Source: Clostridiales bacterium (lineage in GTDB: Bacteria > Bacillota > Clostridia > Saccharofermentanales > Saccharofermentanaceae). From it: a stretch of 12,125 bases of DNA. The stretch is taken from contig JAGAFH010000050.1 of assembly GCA_017612755.1 (NCBI GenBank), positions 1-12,125 on the forward strand, given 5' to 3'. The position numbers and the translations under genes are program-made. The notes below the pieces were generated by a model. It did no database searches. It was not told the origin of the DNA and saw nothing but the letters and a program-made list of their open reading frames with translations. Positions within the stretch are counted from its first letter, which is position 1. Each line of letters starts with the position of its first letter. Positions 1 to 6,980 of the stretch are shown here, piece after piece.

Positions 1-670
1 GAAGGGAGTGCCTGTCGTACTTCTTTCCATGACAGGTTCCGCTATGGATCTTTCTGTTGCAGATAAGGATGCAAATGCCATCCTCCAGGTCTGGTATCCC
101 GGCGCCGGCGGCGGAAAGGAGATCGGTGAGATCTTAAACGGCAAGACCGATCCTTCCGGAAAGCTTCCCGTAACTGTCTATAAGGCTACATCAGATCTTC
201 CCGAGTTTACGGATTATTCAATGAAGGGAAGAACATACAGATATATAGAGACCACGCCTCTCTATCCTTTCGGATACGGACTTACCTACAGCGACATCAG
301 GCTTACGGAAGCTTCCATCGTATCCGGTGACTCCTTCTCCAAGGCGTCGGAAGAGGGTATGGTCATTAAGGTTAAGGCTGAGAACTTCTCAGATATCAAG
401 GGCGCACAGGTAGTGCAGGTATACGTTAAGAATGGTGATTCCAACGAGACCCTTCATCCCCACCTGGCAGCCTTTGAGAGGATAAATGTGGATCCCAAGG
501 CGACATCGCAGATCGAGATCAAAGTTCCCGCCAAAGCATTTACGACCGTAGATGATGAGGGAGTAAGAGCAGTAAGAGGTTCTTCGGCAAAAGTCTTCGT
601 AGGCTGCGGACAGCCGGACGAGAGAACAAAGGAACTTCTGGATCTTAAGATATTCGAATTTGATATTTGA
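1..670 (+). CDS. Glycoside hydrolase family 3 beta-glucosidase-type protein, C-terminal part (5' end outside window)
   Basis: The reading frame is open from the first base (first full codon at 2-4) and stops with TGA at 668-670, so only about the last 222 residues are present. The visible part matches the end of the GH3 C-terminal alpha/beta sandwich: a WYPGAGGGKEIGEIL segment and DPSGKLPVTVY, then the GRTYRY...PLYPFGYGLTYS signature that leads into the fibronectin type III-like domain (about the last 120 residues). GH3 enzymes of this build usually remove terminal beta-linked glucose or xylose from oligosaccharides. The nucleophile domain and any signal peptide lie upstream, so substrate and location cannot be judged. 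The gene ends in a region of inverted repeats and converges with the next gene. The family call is firm; the exact specificity is unknown. Confidence 0.93.
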   Translation, partial: KGVPVVLLSMTGSAMDLSVADKDANAILQVWYPGAGGGKEIGEILNGKTDPSGKLPVTVYKATSDLPEFTDYSMKGRTYRYIETTPLYPFGYGLTYSDIRLTEASIVSGDSFSKASEEGMVIKVKAENFSDIKGAQVVQVYVKNGDSNETLHPHLAAFERINVDPKATSQIEIKVPAKAFTTVDDEGVRAVRGSSAKVFVGCGQPDERTKELLDLKIFEFDI

Positions 671-720
671 TCTTTTTCATAAAGATCCCCCGTCCTGTGT
701 ACTGGCCGATAAACAGGACG
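669..720 (+). repeat. Two consecutive inverted repeats after the GH3 stop codon
   Basis: A perfect 7-bp repeat, GATCTTT (669-675) with AAAGATC (681-687), has a 5-nt loop and begins inside the GH3 stop codon. It is followed at once by CGTCCTGT (691-698) with ACAGGACG (713-720) and a 14-nt loop. Neither is followed by a good T run on the plus strand. They may protect the mRNA end or assist the terminator just downstream. Confidence 0.5.
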
Positions 721-738
721 AGGGAAAACCTTTCACAG

Positions 739-776
739 GCGCCCTGCATCATAAGTTATGCGGGGCGTCTTATTAT
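739..776 (+). terminator. Probable intrinsic terminator, possibly bidirectional, between convergent genes
   Basis: An 11-bp stem is formed by 739-749 (GCGCCCTGCAT) and 758-768 (ATGCGGGGCGT), with two G-T wobble pairs and an 8-nt loop. A T-rich tail (CTTATTATTGTCTCTT) follows on the plus strand. On the minus strand the stem starts five bases after the stop codon of the convergent gene and is followed by a short TTTT, so it could serve both genes. The T tracts are interrupted, so its strength is uncertain. Confidence 0.6.
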
Positions 777-1423
777 TGTCTCTTAAGCTGGATAACGATA
801 AAGGCTGTCAGGGTGGCAGACACCGCCATAAGGACCAGTCCCACTGCCAGATTCCTGTTGGTATTTGTGCCCGAAGGCTCCACTACATAAGGCAGGTATA
901 CCCGGTCTGCAGCCGCGCCGGTATAACCGAGATCTCCCAGGTAGTCCCTGAGATACTGTTCTTCAGTGGAACTCATCTTTCTGAGTTTTCCGGATATATG
1001 ATAAGTGGTGGAATTTGAGATTATGTGGAAAGACGTGTAGCCGTTCTGCTTAAGGTTGGCCCTTATTGATTCGTAGTCATCGATCTCATCCCTGCTGCAC
1101 TTAAAGGTCAGATACATATTGATCTCCCCGTGAAGGGAATCGGAAAAGTCAAGAAGAGGATAAAGGTAACGTCTGGATACGGGATTTCCTGCCCTTGTAT
1201 ATTCCAGATAGTAATCCCCCATGTAGGGCAGATCCATCTCTATCCTGTCCCCGGCCTCAAGATCTTCCCATTTAACGTGGGGATCGGTCAGGTCGATGGC
1301 GCCGGCACTGCTGTCCATCATTCCGCTGATACCGGAAAAGATCAGGTAGAGGGAGATGAAGAACATAATGACAGCTCCGCCTATGGCTCTGTATAGGATA
1401 ATATTGCTGTTCTGACTGCTCAT
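773..1423 (-). CDS. Membrane-anchored protein of unknown function with two TM segments
   Basis: I do not recognise the family with confidence. From ATG at 1423 the product is 216 residues. It has a short polar N-terminus, a hydrophobic segment at about 9-35 (containing AVIMFFISLYLIFSGI), a soluble middle domain of about 150 residues rich in Tyr and acidic residues, and a second hydrophobic segment near the C-terminus (LAVGLVLMAVSATLTAFIVI) ending in KRQ. This topology puts the middle domain on one side of the membrane, probably outside. An in-frame GTG at 1459 would add 12 residues. Neither start has a good Shine-Dalgarno site. I prefer ATG because a minus-strand TATAAT at 1479-1474 would leave only about 8 nt of leader before the GTG. 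The gene converges with the GH3 gene and diverges from the lipoprotein gene at 1530. Confidence 0.75.
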   Translation of the reverse strand: MSSQNSNIILYRAIGGAVIMFFISLYLIFSGISGMMDSSAGAIDLTDPHVKWEDLEAGDRIEMDLPYMGDYYLEYTRAGNPVSRRYLYPLLDFSDSLHGEINMYLTFKCSRDEIDDYESIRANLKQNGYTSFHIISNSTTYHISGKLRKMSSTEEQYLRDYLGDLGYTGAAADRVYLPYVVEPSGTNTNRNLAVGLVLMAVSATLTAFIVIQLKRQ

Positions 1424-1473
1424 GGGGTGATTATATCCGAAAAAGCTGAGTTTTCCCACATTTAATAAAAAAA

Positions 1474-1479
1474 ATTATA
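1474..1479 (-). promoter_or_regulatory. Possible -10 element of the minus-strand membrane-protein gene
   Basis: On the minus strand, TATAAT is a perfect sigma-A type -10 hexamer about 50 nt before the preferred ATG at 1423. No convincing -35 is seen. It lies within 10 bp of the plus-strand -10 element, so the two divergent promoters would overlap and could compete. A second TATAAT (1435-1430) sits 6 nt before the ATG and could only give a leaderless message. Confidence 0.4.
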
Positions 1480-1485
1480 CTTTTC

Positions 1486-1497
1486 TGTGGTAGAATC
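1486..1497 (+). promoter_or_regulatory. Extended -10 promoter element of lipoprotein 1
   Basis: TGTGGTAGAATC contains a TGn extended -10 directly before TAGAAT. It is the same element, with two purine changes, as those at 3438-3449 and 8853-8864, and lies 32 nt before the ATG. A more classical alternative just upstream is TTCCCA (1453-1458), 17 bp, TATACT (1476-1481). Either could be used; the shared motif favours the extended -10. Confidence 0.5.
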
Positions 1498-1516
1498 TAA
1501 CGGAAATATATTTGAT

Positions 1517-1525
1517 GAGGGAAGA
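1517..1525 (+). promoter_or_regulatory. Ribosome binding site that selects the ATG at 1530
   Basis: GAGGGAAG lies about 6-9 nt before ATG 1530. Codons further upstream in the same frame (TTG 1512, ATG 1515) would overlap this site and have no site of their own, and they would put charged residues ahead of the lipoprotein signal peptide. Confidence 0.6.
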
Positions 1526-1529
1526 TAAT

Positions 1530-3422
1530 ATGTTCAAAAAGGTGACCGCCATCATACTTTCGGCAGTTATGCTGCTGGTGCCCCTGACGGGCTGTTCCAT
1601 GGGAGCAAAAAAAGAGATAGACAGCACTGTAGACTGGTATCTGTCTACCATGACGAAGCTTAAGTATGAGAAAGCTTCCGAGTATGTTATGGGAGAAGAC
1701 AACAACTACCTTAACTATATTCCCTCAGGCTCCGACAAGCAGATAGTCGATGCCCTTCTTGCCAACTGTGAATATGAGATCGGCGATGAGACCGTATCGA
1801 TGGCAGACGGTGAAGCCTCCGCAGACGTTACGTTTACTTTTGCGGATGTGCACCAGCTCACAGAGGATGGTATATCCGTAGCTGACCTGAAAAGTGAGAT
1901 CAGAAAGATGAAGAAGACTACGGAGGAAGTGTTCACCGTAGATCTTATCAAGGACGGAAGCCACTGGTTCATCGATCCTGATTCCGCCACCGAGTTTATG
2001 ATCTTTATGGGGAATATGGTGGAAGGCCTCGAGGTCATGGGCCTTTCCGATACGGGAGCCCTGGCTTATGCTGACCAGTTCGTGGAGACCTTAAGAAGCG
2101 GTGATATCGATGCTGCCATGGAGATGAACAACGGAGCGGATCTCACCCTTTCCGGTGATTTTACATACATGTATCTTTATGACATGACTGGTTTTTACGA
2201 GGCTGAAGGGGAGATGCTGGCAGATTATTATTCTTCCTTTGATTACACAGCTTCCATTATCGATTCCCAGGAGGACTATATCAGGGTAAGTCTGACAGGA
2301 CAGGCCCCCGACATCTCCCAGGGAATGGAAAACCTGAAAAATGACATGCCGGTCTTTGCTCCTCTCTATGGTGAGGCTTTGGGCGATTACTTCATGGATC
2401 CGCTGGGATATGACTACGACTCATATGATTATGATTCTGTCTACATTTCATACCTGAAACTGCTGGGTGCAGCAGCTGATTATTCAACGACCACTGTGCC
2501 TTTTTCCTTTGAGCTTGAGATAGCCGAGAGAAATAACGGAGAGCTTTATATTTCCAGCATGACAGACCTGATCCCTGCATCAGACGCTTTCTCCTACGGA
2601 TATCTGAACTATGATAACGAGATCATTATCCAGGTCCTTGACCAGCTCCTTGAAGACGGTCTGATCACCCGGGCAACTTATGAATATGATATCGACTCCT
2701 ATGGTCTCGGAACATATGTGGAAGGAATGCTCTTCACTTATAGCGGAACTGAAATGTATAACTTCGATGCTTATATGGATTCTGACAAGATCACCATGAA
2801 CATCACCACCTGGGGTTACTACAATACCGGAGATACCTTCAAATATGACGTCTATATCGACGGAGTACAGCAGCCCGGAAACCACACTATAACGGTCAAC
2901 GGATATGACACGGATGATATCGTCCTTGAATATCCTCTTCAGAACTGCGAACTCCCTGCAGGTGATTATGTCTTCGACATCTATGAGGAAGGCGGAGGAA
3001 CTTCAAATGTTATTATTACCATAAGTTTCCACTGTGACGGGATCGTCATGTCGGAGAATTATCACACATCCGGAGTTGTCTACGATACCAGCGATGACTT
3101 CTACTCCCTCTCCAGCTATCTTTCATCGGATTTTATATATGAGACTTATAACGGATATGCATCCACCAGTGACGGTATGTATATCATGATAAACACCTGG
3201 TCATTTAATACAGGTCTGCCTTCAGAATATACATATGAGATCACCCGGGACGATGAAGTCGTCGCGACCGGAACAGCCGAATACTACAACACCTATTCCG
3301 ACCAGATCAGGATCTCCTACAGGGAGGGCAGATCCGGAGGCCTTACGCCGGGCGTATATATCGTTACGGTCTATGAGCCGGACGGAAGTGTTCTCTGCCG
3401 GGTCAACTATAACGTACAGTGA
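1530..3422 (+). CDS. Large cell-surface lipoprotein with NTF2-like N-terminal modules and two C-terminal Ig-like repeats (lipoprotein 1)
   Basis: The 630-residue product starts with a clear lipoprotein signal peptide (MFKK, hydrophobic core, LTGC with Cys22), so it should be anchored to the outer face of the membrane. After the lipobox comes a region of the style YLSTMTKLKYEKASEYV...YEIGD...HWFIDPDSA. This resembles NTF2-like/DUF4878-type modules and seems to be present twice (about 27-170 and 175-345). The C-terminal part holds two 83-residue beta-rich repeats with Trp428 and Trp557 at equivalent places. The middle is very rich in Tyr and Asp (GYDYDSYDYDS). It is a paralog of the lipoprotein at 3874: Cys22, YEIG, the DPDSA motif and the TW-centred beta domain occur in the same order, but this copy has one extra C-terminal repeat. 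No enzyme motif is visible. Its role may be sensing or scaffolding at the envelope (inference). Confidence 0.85.
   Translation: MFKKVTAIILSAVMLLVPLTGCSMGAKKEIDSTVDWYLSTMTKLKYEKASEYVMGEDNNYLNYIPSGSDKQIVDALLANCEYEIGDETVSMADGEASADVTFTFADVHQLTEDGISVADLKSEIRKMKKTTEEVFTVDLIKDGSHWFIDPDSATEFMIFMGNMVEGLEVMGLSDTGALAYADQFVETLRSGDIDAAMEMNNGADLTLSGDFTYMYLYDMTGFYEAEGEMLADYYSSFDYTASIIDSQEDYIRVSLTGQAPDISQGMENLKNDMPVFAPLYGEALGDYFMDPLGYDYDSYDYDSVYISYLKLLGAAADYSTTTVPFSFELEIAERNNGELYISSMTDLIPASDAFSYGYLNYDNEIIIQVLDQLLEDGLITRATYEYDIDSYGLGTYVEGMLFTYSGTEMYNFDAYMDSDKITMNITTWGYYNTGDTFKYDVYIDGVQQPGNHTITVNGYDTDDIVLEYPLQNCELPAGDYVFDIYEEGGGTSNVIITISFHCDGIVMSENYHTSGVVYDTSDDFYSLSSYLSSDFIYETYNGYASTSDGMYIMINTWSFNTGLPSEYTYEITRDDEVVATGTAEYYNTYSDQIRISYREGRSGGLTPGVYIVTVYEPDGSVLCRVNYNVQ
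2784..3032 (+). repeat. Ig-like repeat unit 1 of lipoprotein 1
   Basis: This 83-codon unit has the pattern D-x-I-x-M-x-I-x-T-W, then FKYDV, D-D-I-V-L-E-Y, L-P-A-G-D-Y and IYEEGG. It aligns without large gaps with the unit at 3171-3419. The match is at protein-pattern level, not long DNA identity, so the duplication is old. Confidence 0.6.
3171..3419 (+). repeat. Ig-like repeat unit 2 of lipoprotein 1
   Basis: This 83-codon unit has the pattern D-x-M-x-I-M-I-N-T-W, then YTYEI, D-Q-I-R-I-S-Y, L-T-P-G-V-Y and VYEPDG, and runs to the stop codon. The paralogous lipoprotein at 3874 carries only one such unit (around its Trp442). Confidence 0.6.
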
Positions 3423-3437
3423 ACCTGAAGCCTCTTT

Positions 3438-3449
3438 TGTGATAAAATC
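3438..3449 (+). promoter_or_regulatory. Extended -10 promoter element of the five-gene signalling operon
   Basis: TGTGATAAAATC (TGn directly before TAAAAT) lies 29 nt before the ATG at 3479 and is identical over 12 bases to the element at 8853-8864. The best -35 match at 17 bp spacing (TGAACC at 3420-3425) is poor, as expected for an extended -10 promoter. No terminator hairpin is seen between 3422 and this site, so read-through from lipoprotein 1 is possible. Confidence 0.55.
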
Positions 3450-3478
3450 ACCTATATAAAACAAAAGGAGAAAAGATC

Positions 3479-3853
3479 ATGGCCTGTTTCCTCGTTCCTA
3501 CCGCTGAAGCAATAGCAGTCGCCGCTGCTAAGAAGGTCGTATCTAGGAAGGAAGACAATTCCGGAAAGTCCGTAAAGATACCTATGAGCGTTAAGCTTAA
3601 ATGGCTTAGCGGAATGCTGGTGGGAGGATCTTTCCTCCTGGCTTTCGAGCATATCTGGCATGGCGAAGTAACACCCTGGTTTCCTTTCCTTACGGCTATG
3701 TCCGATCCTTCCGACGCGGCAGAGATGTTTCATGAGATGGCAACAGTGGGCGTCACCATGGCTGTTCTCGTAACTTTAGTCTGGGTGGGCATCTGTATCG
3801 CCGCTGACATTATAGTTAAAAGAGTTCCGGAGACTTCAAAAGCCGGAGCATGA
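3479..3853 (+). CDS. Small conserved-type membrane protein, two TM segments, unknown function
   Basis: The gene has an excellent ribosome site (AAAAGGAG at 3463-3470, 8-nt spacer). The 124-residue product starts MACFLVPTAEAI, continues with a Lys/Arg-rich stretch (about 19-41) and has two hydrophobic segments: about 44-58 (WLSGMLVGGSFLLAF) and about 90-112 (VGVTMAVLVTLVWVGICIAADI). The loop between them holds FEHIWHGEVTPWFPFL and FHEMATVGVTM, which look too specific to be filler. I have an impression of having seen this MACFLVP...EHxWHGE pattern in hypothetical proteins of many anaerobes, but cannot name a family or function. His, Met and Cys near the membrane could in principle bind a metal or cofactor; nothing more can be said. 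It is the first gene of the operon, 20 nt before lipoprotein 2. Confidence 0.85.
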   Translation: MACFLVPTAEAIAVAAAKKVVSRKEDNSGKSVKIPMSVKLKWLSGMLVGGSFLLAFEHIWHGEVTPWFPFLTAMSDPSDAAEMFHEMATVGVTMAVLVTLVWVGICIAADIIVKRVPETSKAGA

Positions 3854-3873
3854 GATAAGGGAGATTTCATATT

Positions 3874-5496
3874 ATGAGAAGGAAAATAACCGGCGTTATA
3901 CTCGCCGTATCTGTACTTGCGGGCTCTTTGACCGGATGCTCGCTTTTTACGTCTAAAGACAGAGCCGCCATCGAAGAAAAGGCGGATACTTTCATGTCTG
4001 AGATCTTACAGGTCAGATATGAAAGAGCTGCCAGAACCGTTCTGGACGGGGATGAACACTTCATGAAAAAGCTGCCCGATGATAACAAGCAGCTCACTCT
4101 TATGGAAGAGGTGATGTACAACAGCACTTATGAGATCGGGGAGATCGAAGTCCATAAGATGGACAAGGAAGCCACCTGTCTTGTGACAGTATCCTATTCC
4201 GATGTGGAAGCCATCACCGCCGGCGGCGATCTTCTCATGGGAGAAGTGATAACGGCTGTGGACGAAAAACAGGAGATAACAGAGACGGAGCTGACGGTAA
4301 ACTTTGTCTATGAGGATGATGAGTGGTCCGTAGATCCCGACTCCGCATCGGACATTATCATTTTCTTCTCTGATCTTTGTGAAGACCTGTCTCTCGGAGG
4401 TATTAACGAGGAGAATTCCATAGAGTTTGCGCAGCAGTTTATCGGTATGATGGCCGGCGGATCCGGTATGGATGCTCTCGCTATGGCCGGCATAACAGAA
4501 GATGATGTTATCGATGCTCTCGATCTTGAATATTACTTCTATGATAATGATATCGACCAGGAGATCACAGACAGCCTTGACGAGATGATGGCCGCTTATT
4601 TTTCCACTTATGAACCCACATATACAGCCCAGTATGTGAATGATAATACATATGGCGTTTCTATTTCCGGAGATGCGGTGGATGATATGGCAGCTATTCA
4701 GGAACTGATGCTGGACGAGGACAGTTTTGTTCCCCTGTTTGCCGATCTGCTGGAGCCTTTCGCTGCTGTATATGACAGCTACGATTTTAACATTGACCTG
4801 AACTCATTCTTCAGTTCATATGCAGATATCTATACGACTGCCTTACAGGGGTGTACAGCTACTGCCGACAAGTCATTTTACGTTGAAGTGACCTGTGATG
4901 ATTATGGTAACTATTCTATTGTTACAGATGGTTGCGGGGATATCCTTCCTGACTGTATAGAAAATCTCTTTTCTATCCTTGAAGGTGTTGATGAAAGCAC
5001 TATGCTGGCGGCTGTGGAGCTCCTTCACGATGAAGGCCGTATGTCCGATGCAGCATACCAGAGTATCGCTTCCCAGTATTGGGAGACGGAACTTCCTGAA
5101 GGTATGGAGCTGTTCATACCCGCTGTGTATGAGGATGCGGTCTATCAGCATGAGGCTTTCTTCACCGGAAACATGGTGTGCTTCGGTATAGAGACCTGGG
5201 ATTATTCCGATGCGGGAGACATATACAGATATGATCTTATGCTGGACGATGAACCTCTGGTGGAAGGCGGCACCTACGAGTCCCCTACCGATTACTCCGA
5301 TGTGATATTTATTTCCTATGATTTCGGAGATGAGATCCCCGAGGGTACTATATCTCTCACTGTCTATACAGAGGGAGCTTCCTCACAGACAGTTCTGATC
5401 CAGCTCTATCTCGTGCCTGAAGGTTCGGATACCGTGCCGGACGATCCGGGTTCCGGAAGTGGCAGCGGTTCCCTAAGGTTTGACACTGATGACTGA
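3874..5496 (+). CDS. Cell-surface lipoprotein with NTF2-like modules and one Ig-like domain (lipoprotein 2)
   Basis: The 540-residue product carries a lipoprotein signal peptide (MRRK, hydrophobic core, LTGC, Cys22). The order of elements copies lipoprotein 1: YERAARTVLDGDE for YEKASEYVMGED, STYEIGEIEV for CEYEIGDETV, EWSVDPDSAS for HWFIDPDSAT, a second helical/beta module (about 180-360), a helical stretch (about 370-410) and a beta domain around Trp442 with IPEG...TVYTEG. It lacks the extra C-terminal repeat and ends in a low-complexity PGSGSGSGS tail. The protein is strongly acidic. Its stop codon lies only 2 nt before the 7TM sensor gene, so the two are very probably co-translated. A role as an extracytoplasmic partner or input module of that sensor is a reasonable inference, not shown. 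Translation starts at ATG 3874 after AAGGGAG at 3857-3863. Confidence 0.87.
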   Translation: MRRKITGVILAVSVLAGSLTGCSLFTSKDRAAIEEKADTFMSEILQVRYERAARTVLDGDEHFMKKLPDDNKQLTLMEEVMYNSTYEIGEIEVHKMDKEATCLVTVSYSDVEAITAGGDLLMGEVITAVDEKQEITETELTVNFVYEDDEWSVDPDSASDIIIFFSDLCEDLSLGGINEENSIEFAQQFIGMMAGGSGMDALAMAGITEDDVIDALDLEYYFYDNDIDQEITDSLDEMMAAYFSTYEPTYTAQYVNDNTYGVSISGDAVDDMAAIQELMLDEDSFVPLFADLLEPFAAVYDSYDFNIDLNSFFSSYADIYTTALQGCTATADKSFYVEVTCDDYGNYSIVTDGCGDILPDCIENLFSILEGVDESTMLAAVELLHDEGRMSDAAYQSIASQYWETELPEGMELFIPAVYEDAVYQHEAFFTGNMVCFGIETWDYSDAGDIYRYDLMLDDEPLVEGGTYESPTDYSDVIFISYDFGDEIPEGTISLTVYTEGASSQTVLIQLYLVPEGSDTVPDDPGSGSGSGSLRFDTDD

Positions 5497-5498
5497 TC

Positions 5499-6980
5499 GT
5501 GGATAACGCCAGCGTACATACCAAAAAATGGTTCGCTTTTATGATATCTCTGATAATAGCTGGAGGTATCTTAAGACTTCTTGGCTTTCAGAGCGGTCTC
5601 ATCATCTTCTGTCCCGGTGTCATCATCTGGCGTGAGACGGTGGCGGTCAGGATCACGGATAAAAAGATAAGACATTCCCTTCTGGCTATATCGGATATCA
5701 TCGTCCTCTTCATGGTCTGCAGGGCCGTCAGGTATGTATTCCCGGAACATGATACTAATATCTCACTGTTTTCCTGGTATCTTTACAGCGCATGCCGTTC
5801 CATGATCGCGGCCTTTTCCTTTAAGGTGGCCTACGACGTTAAGTCGAATATAAAGACCGGCAGTATCCTTCCCAGGATCGTCTTCGCTCTTGAAGTGGCC
5901 ATATCCATAGCCGTACTTACAAACAATCTTCATCATCTGATCTACAGGTTCCCCACCGGGGACATACTGGATTATACCCACGGGCCTCTTTATATCCTCT
6001 GCCAGGTCTTCGTATGGGTGCCCCTGGCCTCATCTTTCTTTATCCTTTACAAGAAGTGCAAGATCACGGCCAGCAGGAAGTTCGCCTGGATCCCCTTCAT
6101 CATCATGGGTACCGGCGGAGCCCTTCTTATCATAAGGGAAGCAGTGTCACCGGATCTTCTCATATTCGCAATGTACAACGTGCCGGAGATCTTCTCCATC
6201 ACCATCCTGGTATTCTGGGAGGCCATGATCCAGATAGGATTCCTTCCCACCTGTTCAGGCTACGAAAACCTCTTTGAGATCTCATCGGTCTGCATGTCCA
6301 TCGAGGGAGAGGAGGAGTCATCCTCAAGAGTATCCAGAGCCGCCAGAGGCATCAAGGGCGGGTCAGACCACATAAGAAAATCCATGAAGATCACCGGGGG
6401 CACCCTGGTGTGGTATGAGGACAGGGCGAAGATCAACGCTCTTAAGAACGAGATCGGAAGAAGGGTGGAGATCCTGTCGGAGGAGAACGAGCTCATCAGC
6501 GCCGAGAATGCCCTTCTCGAAAAGAAGAAGAGATATGAAGTCAACAACGGCCTTTATAATGCCATCGCAAAAGAGGCCGGCACCCAGATAGAGAAGATGG
6601 AAAAGGAACTGGACGGCGGCGGGGATCTGGCACTGTGCGCCGTTTACGGAGCCGGCATAAAGAGAAAGGCCAACCTGGTCATCCTGGCCACCCAGGGGGA
6701 CAAGATCCCCCTGTCGGAACTTTACCTGTCCATCAGGGATTCCATGGAGTACGTGAAGCTCACCGGGGCCTATGCTGCGGTGTTTATCGACAGCGATATA
6801 GGAACGAGACAGGAAGAGCCCCTTTTCCTTTTCGATATATTCACCAGATACCAGAATTTCGTGGAGGAAAACCTTCCGGGTATCGACTACCTTTCGGTCA
6901 TCATAACCGGCAGGGAAAAAACGGAGGTCCGTATGGAGATCTCCAAGGGAGAGGAGACGTTCTATGACAGGGTTATGTGA
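5499..6980 (+). CDS. 7TM sensor protein with coiled coil and a degenerate kinase-like C-terminal domain
   Basis: The 493-residue protein has about seven or eight hydrophobic segments over residues 10-240. The stretch NNLHHLIYRF...THGPLYILCQVFVWVPLA resembles the His_kinase_N7TM family, known as the input region of some histidine kinases and cyclases. A cytoplasmic stretch with a coiled coil (about 308-375) follows, and then a 115-residue C-terminal domain. In the kinase-like helix (YEVNNGLYNAIAKEAG) no phospho-acceptor His is found, and no N, G1 or G2 box is recognisable, so it appears unable to phosphorylate (inference). It starts at GTG 5499, 2 nt after lipoprotein 2, without a good ribosome site, which suggests translational coupling. 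ATG 5541 is a less likely alternative. Its end overlaps the true kinase gene by 17 nt. It probably acts as the sensing partner of that kinase. Confidence 0.8.
   Translation: MDNASVHTKKWFAFMISLIIAGGILRLLGFQSGLIIFCPGVIIWRETVAVRITDKKIRHSLLAISDIIVLFMVCRAVRYVFPEHDTNISLFSWYLYSACRSMIAAFSFKVAYDVKSNIKTGSILPRIVFALEVAISIAVLTNNLHHLIYRFPTGDILDYTHGPLYILCQVFVWVPLASSFFILYKKCKITASRKFAWIPFIIMGTGGALLIIREAVSPDLLIFAMYNVPEIFSITILVFWEAMIQIGFLPTCSGYENLFEISSVCMSIEGEEESSSRVSRAARGIKGGSDHIRKSMKITGGTLVWYEDRAKINALKNEIGRRVEILSEENELISAENALLEKKKRYEVNNGLYNAIAKEAGTQIEKMEKELDGGGDLALCAVYGAGIKRKANLVILATQGDKIPLSELYLSIRDSMEYVKLTGAYAAVFIDSDIGTRQEEPLFLFDIFTRYQNFVEENLPGIDYLSVIITGREKTEVRMEISKGEETFYDRVM

Noticed and set aside
660..1018. 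Plus-strand open frames over the GH3 end and the convergent gene
   Set aside because: They run through the inverted repeats and the terminator and are antisense to the membrane-protein gene; the encoded sequence has no membrane or domain pattern.
773..1459. GTG 1459 as start of the minus-strand membrane protein
   Set aside because: It is possible but has no ribosome site and would leave too short a leader from the TATAAT at 1479-1474; ATG 1423 is preferred with modest confidence.
1512..1529. Earlier starts for lipoprotein 1 (TTG 1512 or ATG 1515)
   Set aside because: They overlap the ribosome site and would put acidic residues before the signal peptide.
3439..3451. Small palindrome GTGAT-AAA-ATCAC as a terminator or operator
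   Set aside because: A 5-bp arm with a 3-nt loop is too short for a terminator, and the sequence is better explained as part of the extended -10 element, although an operator role cannot be excluded.
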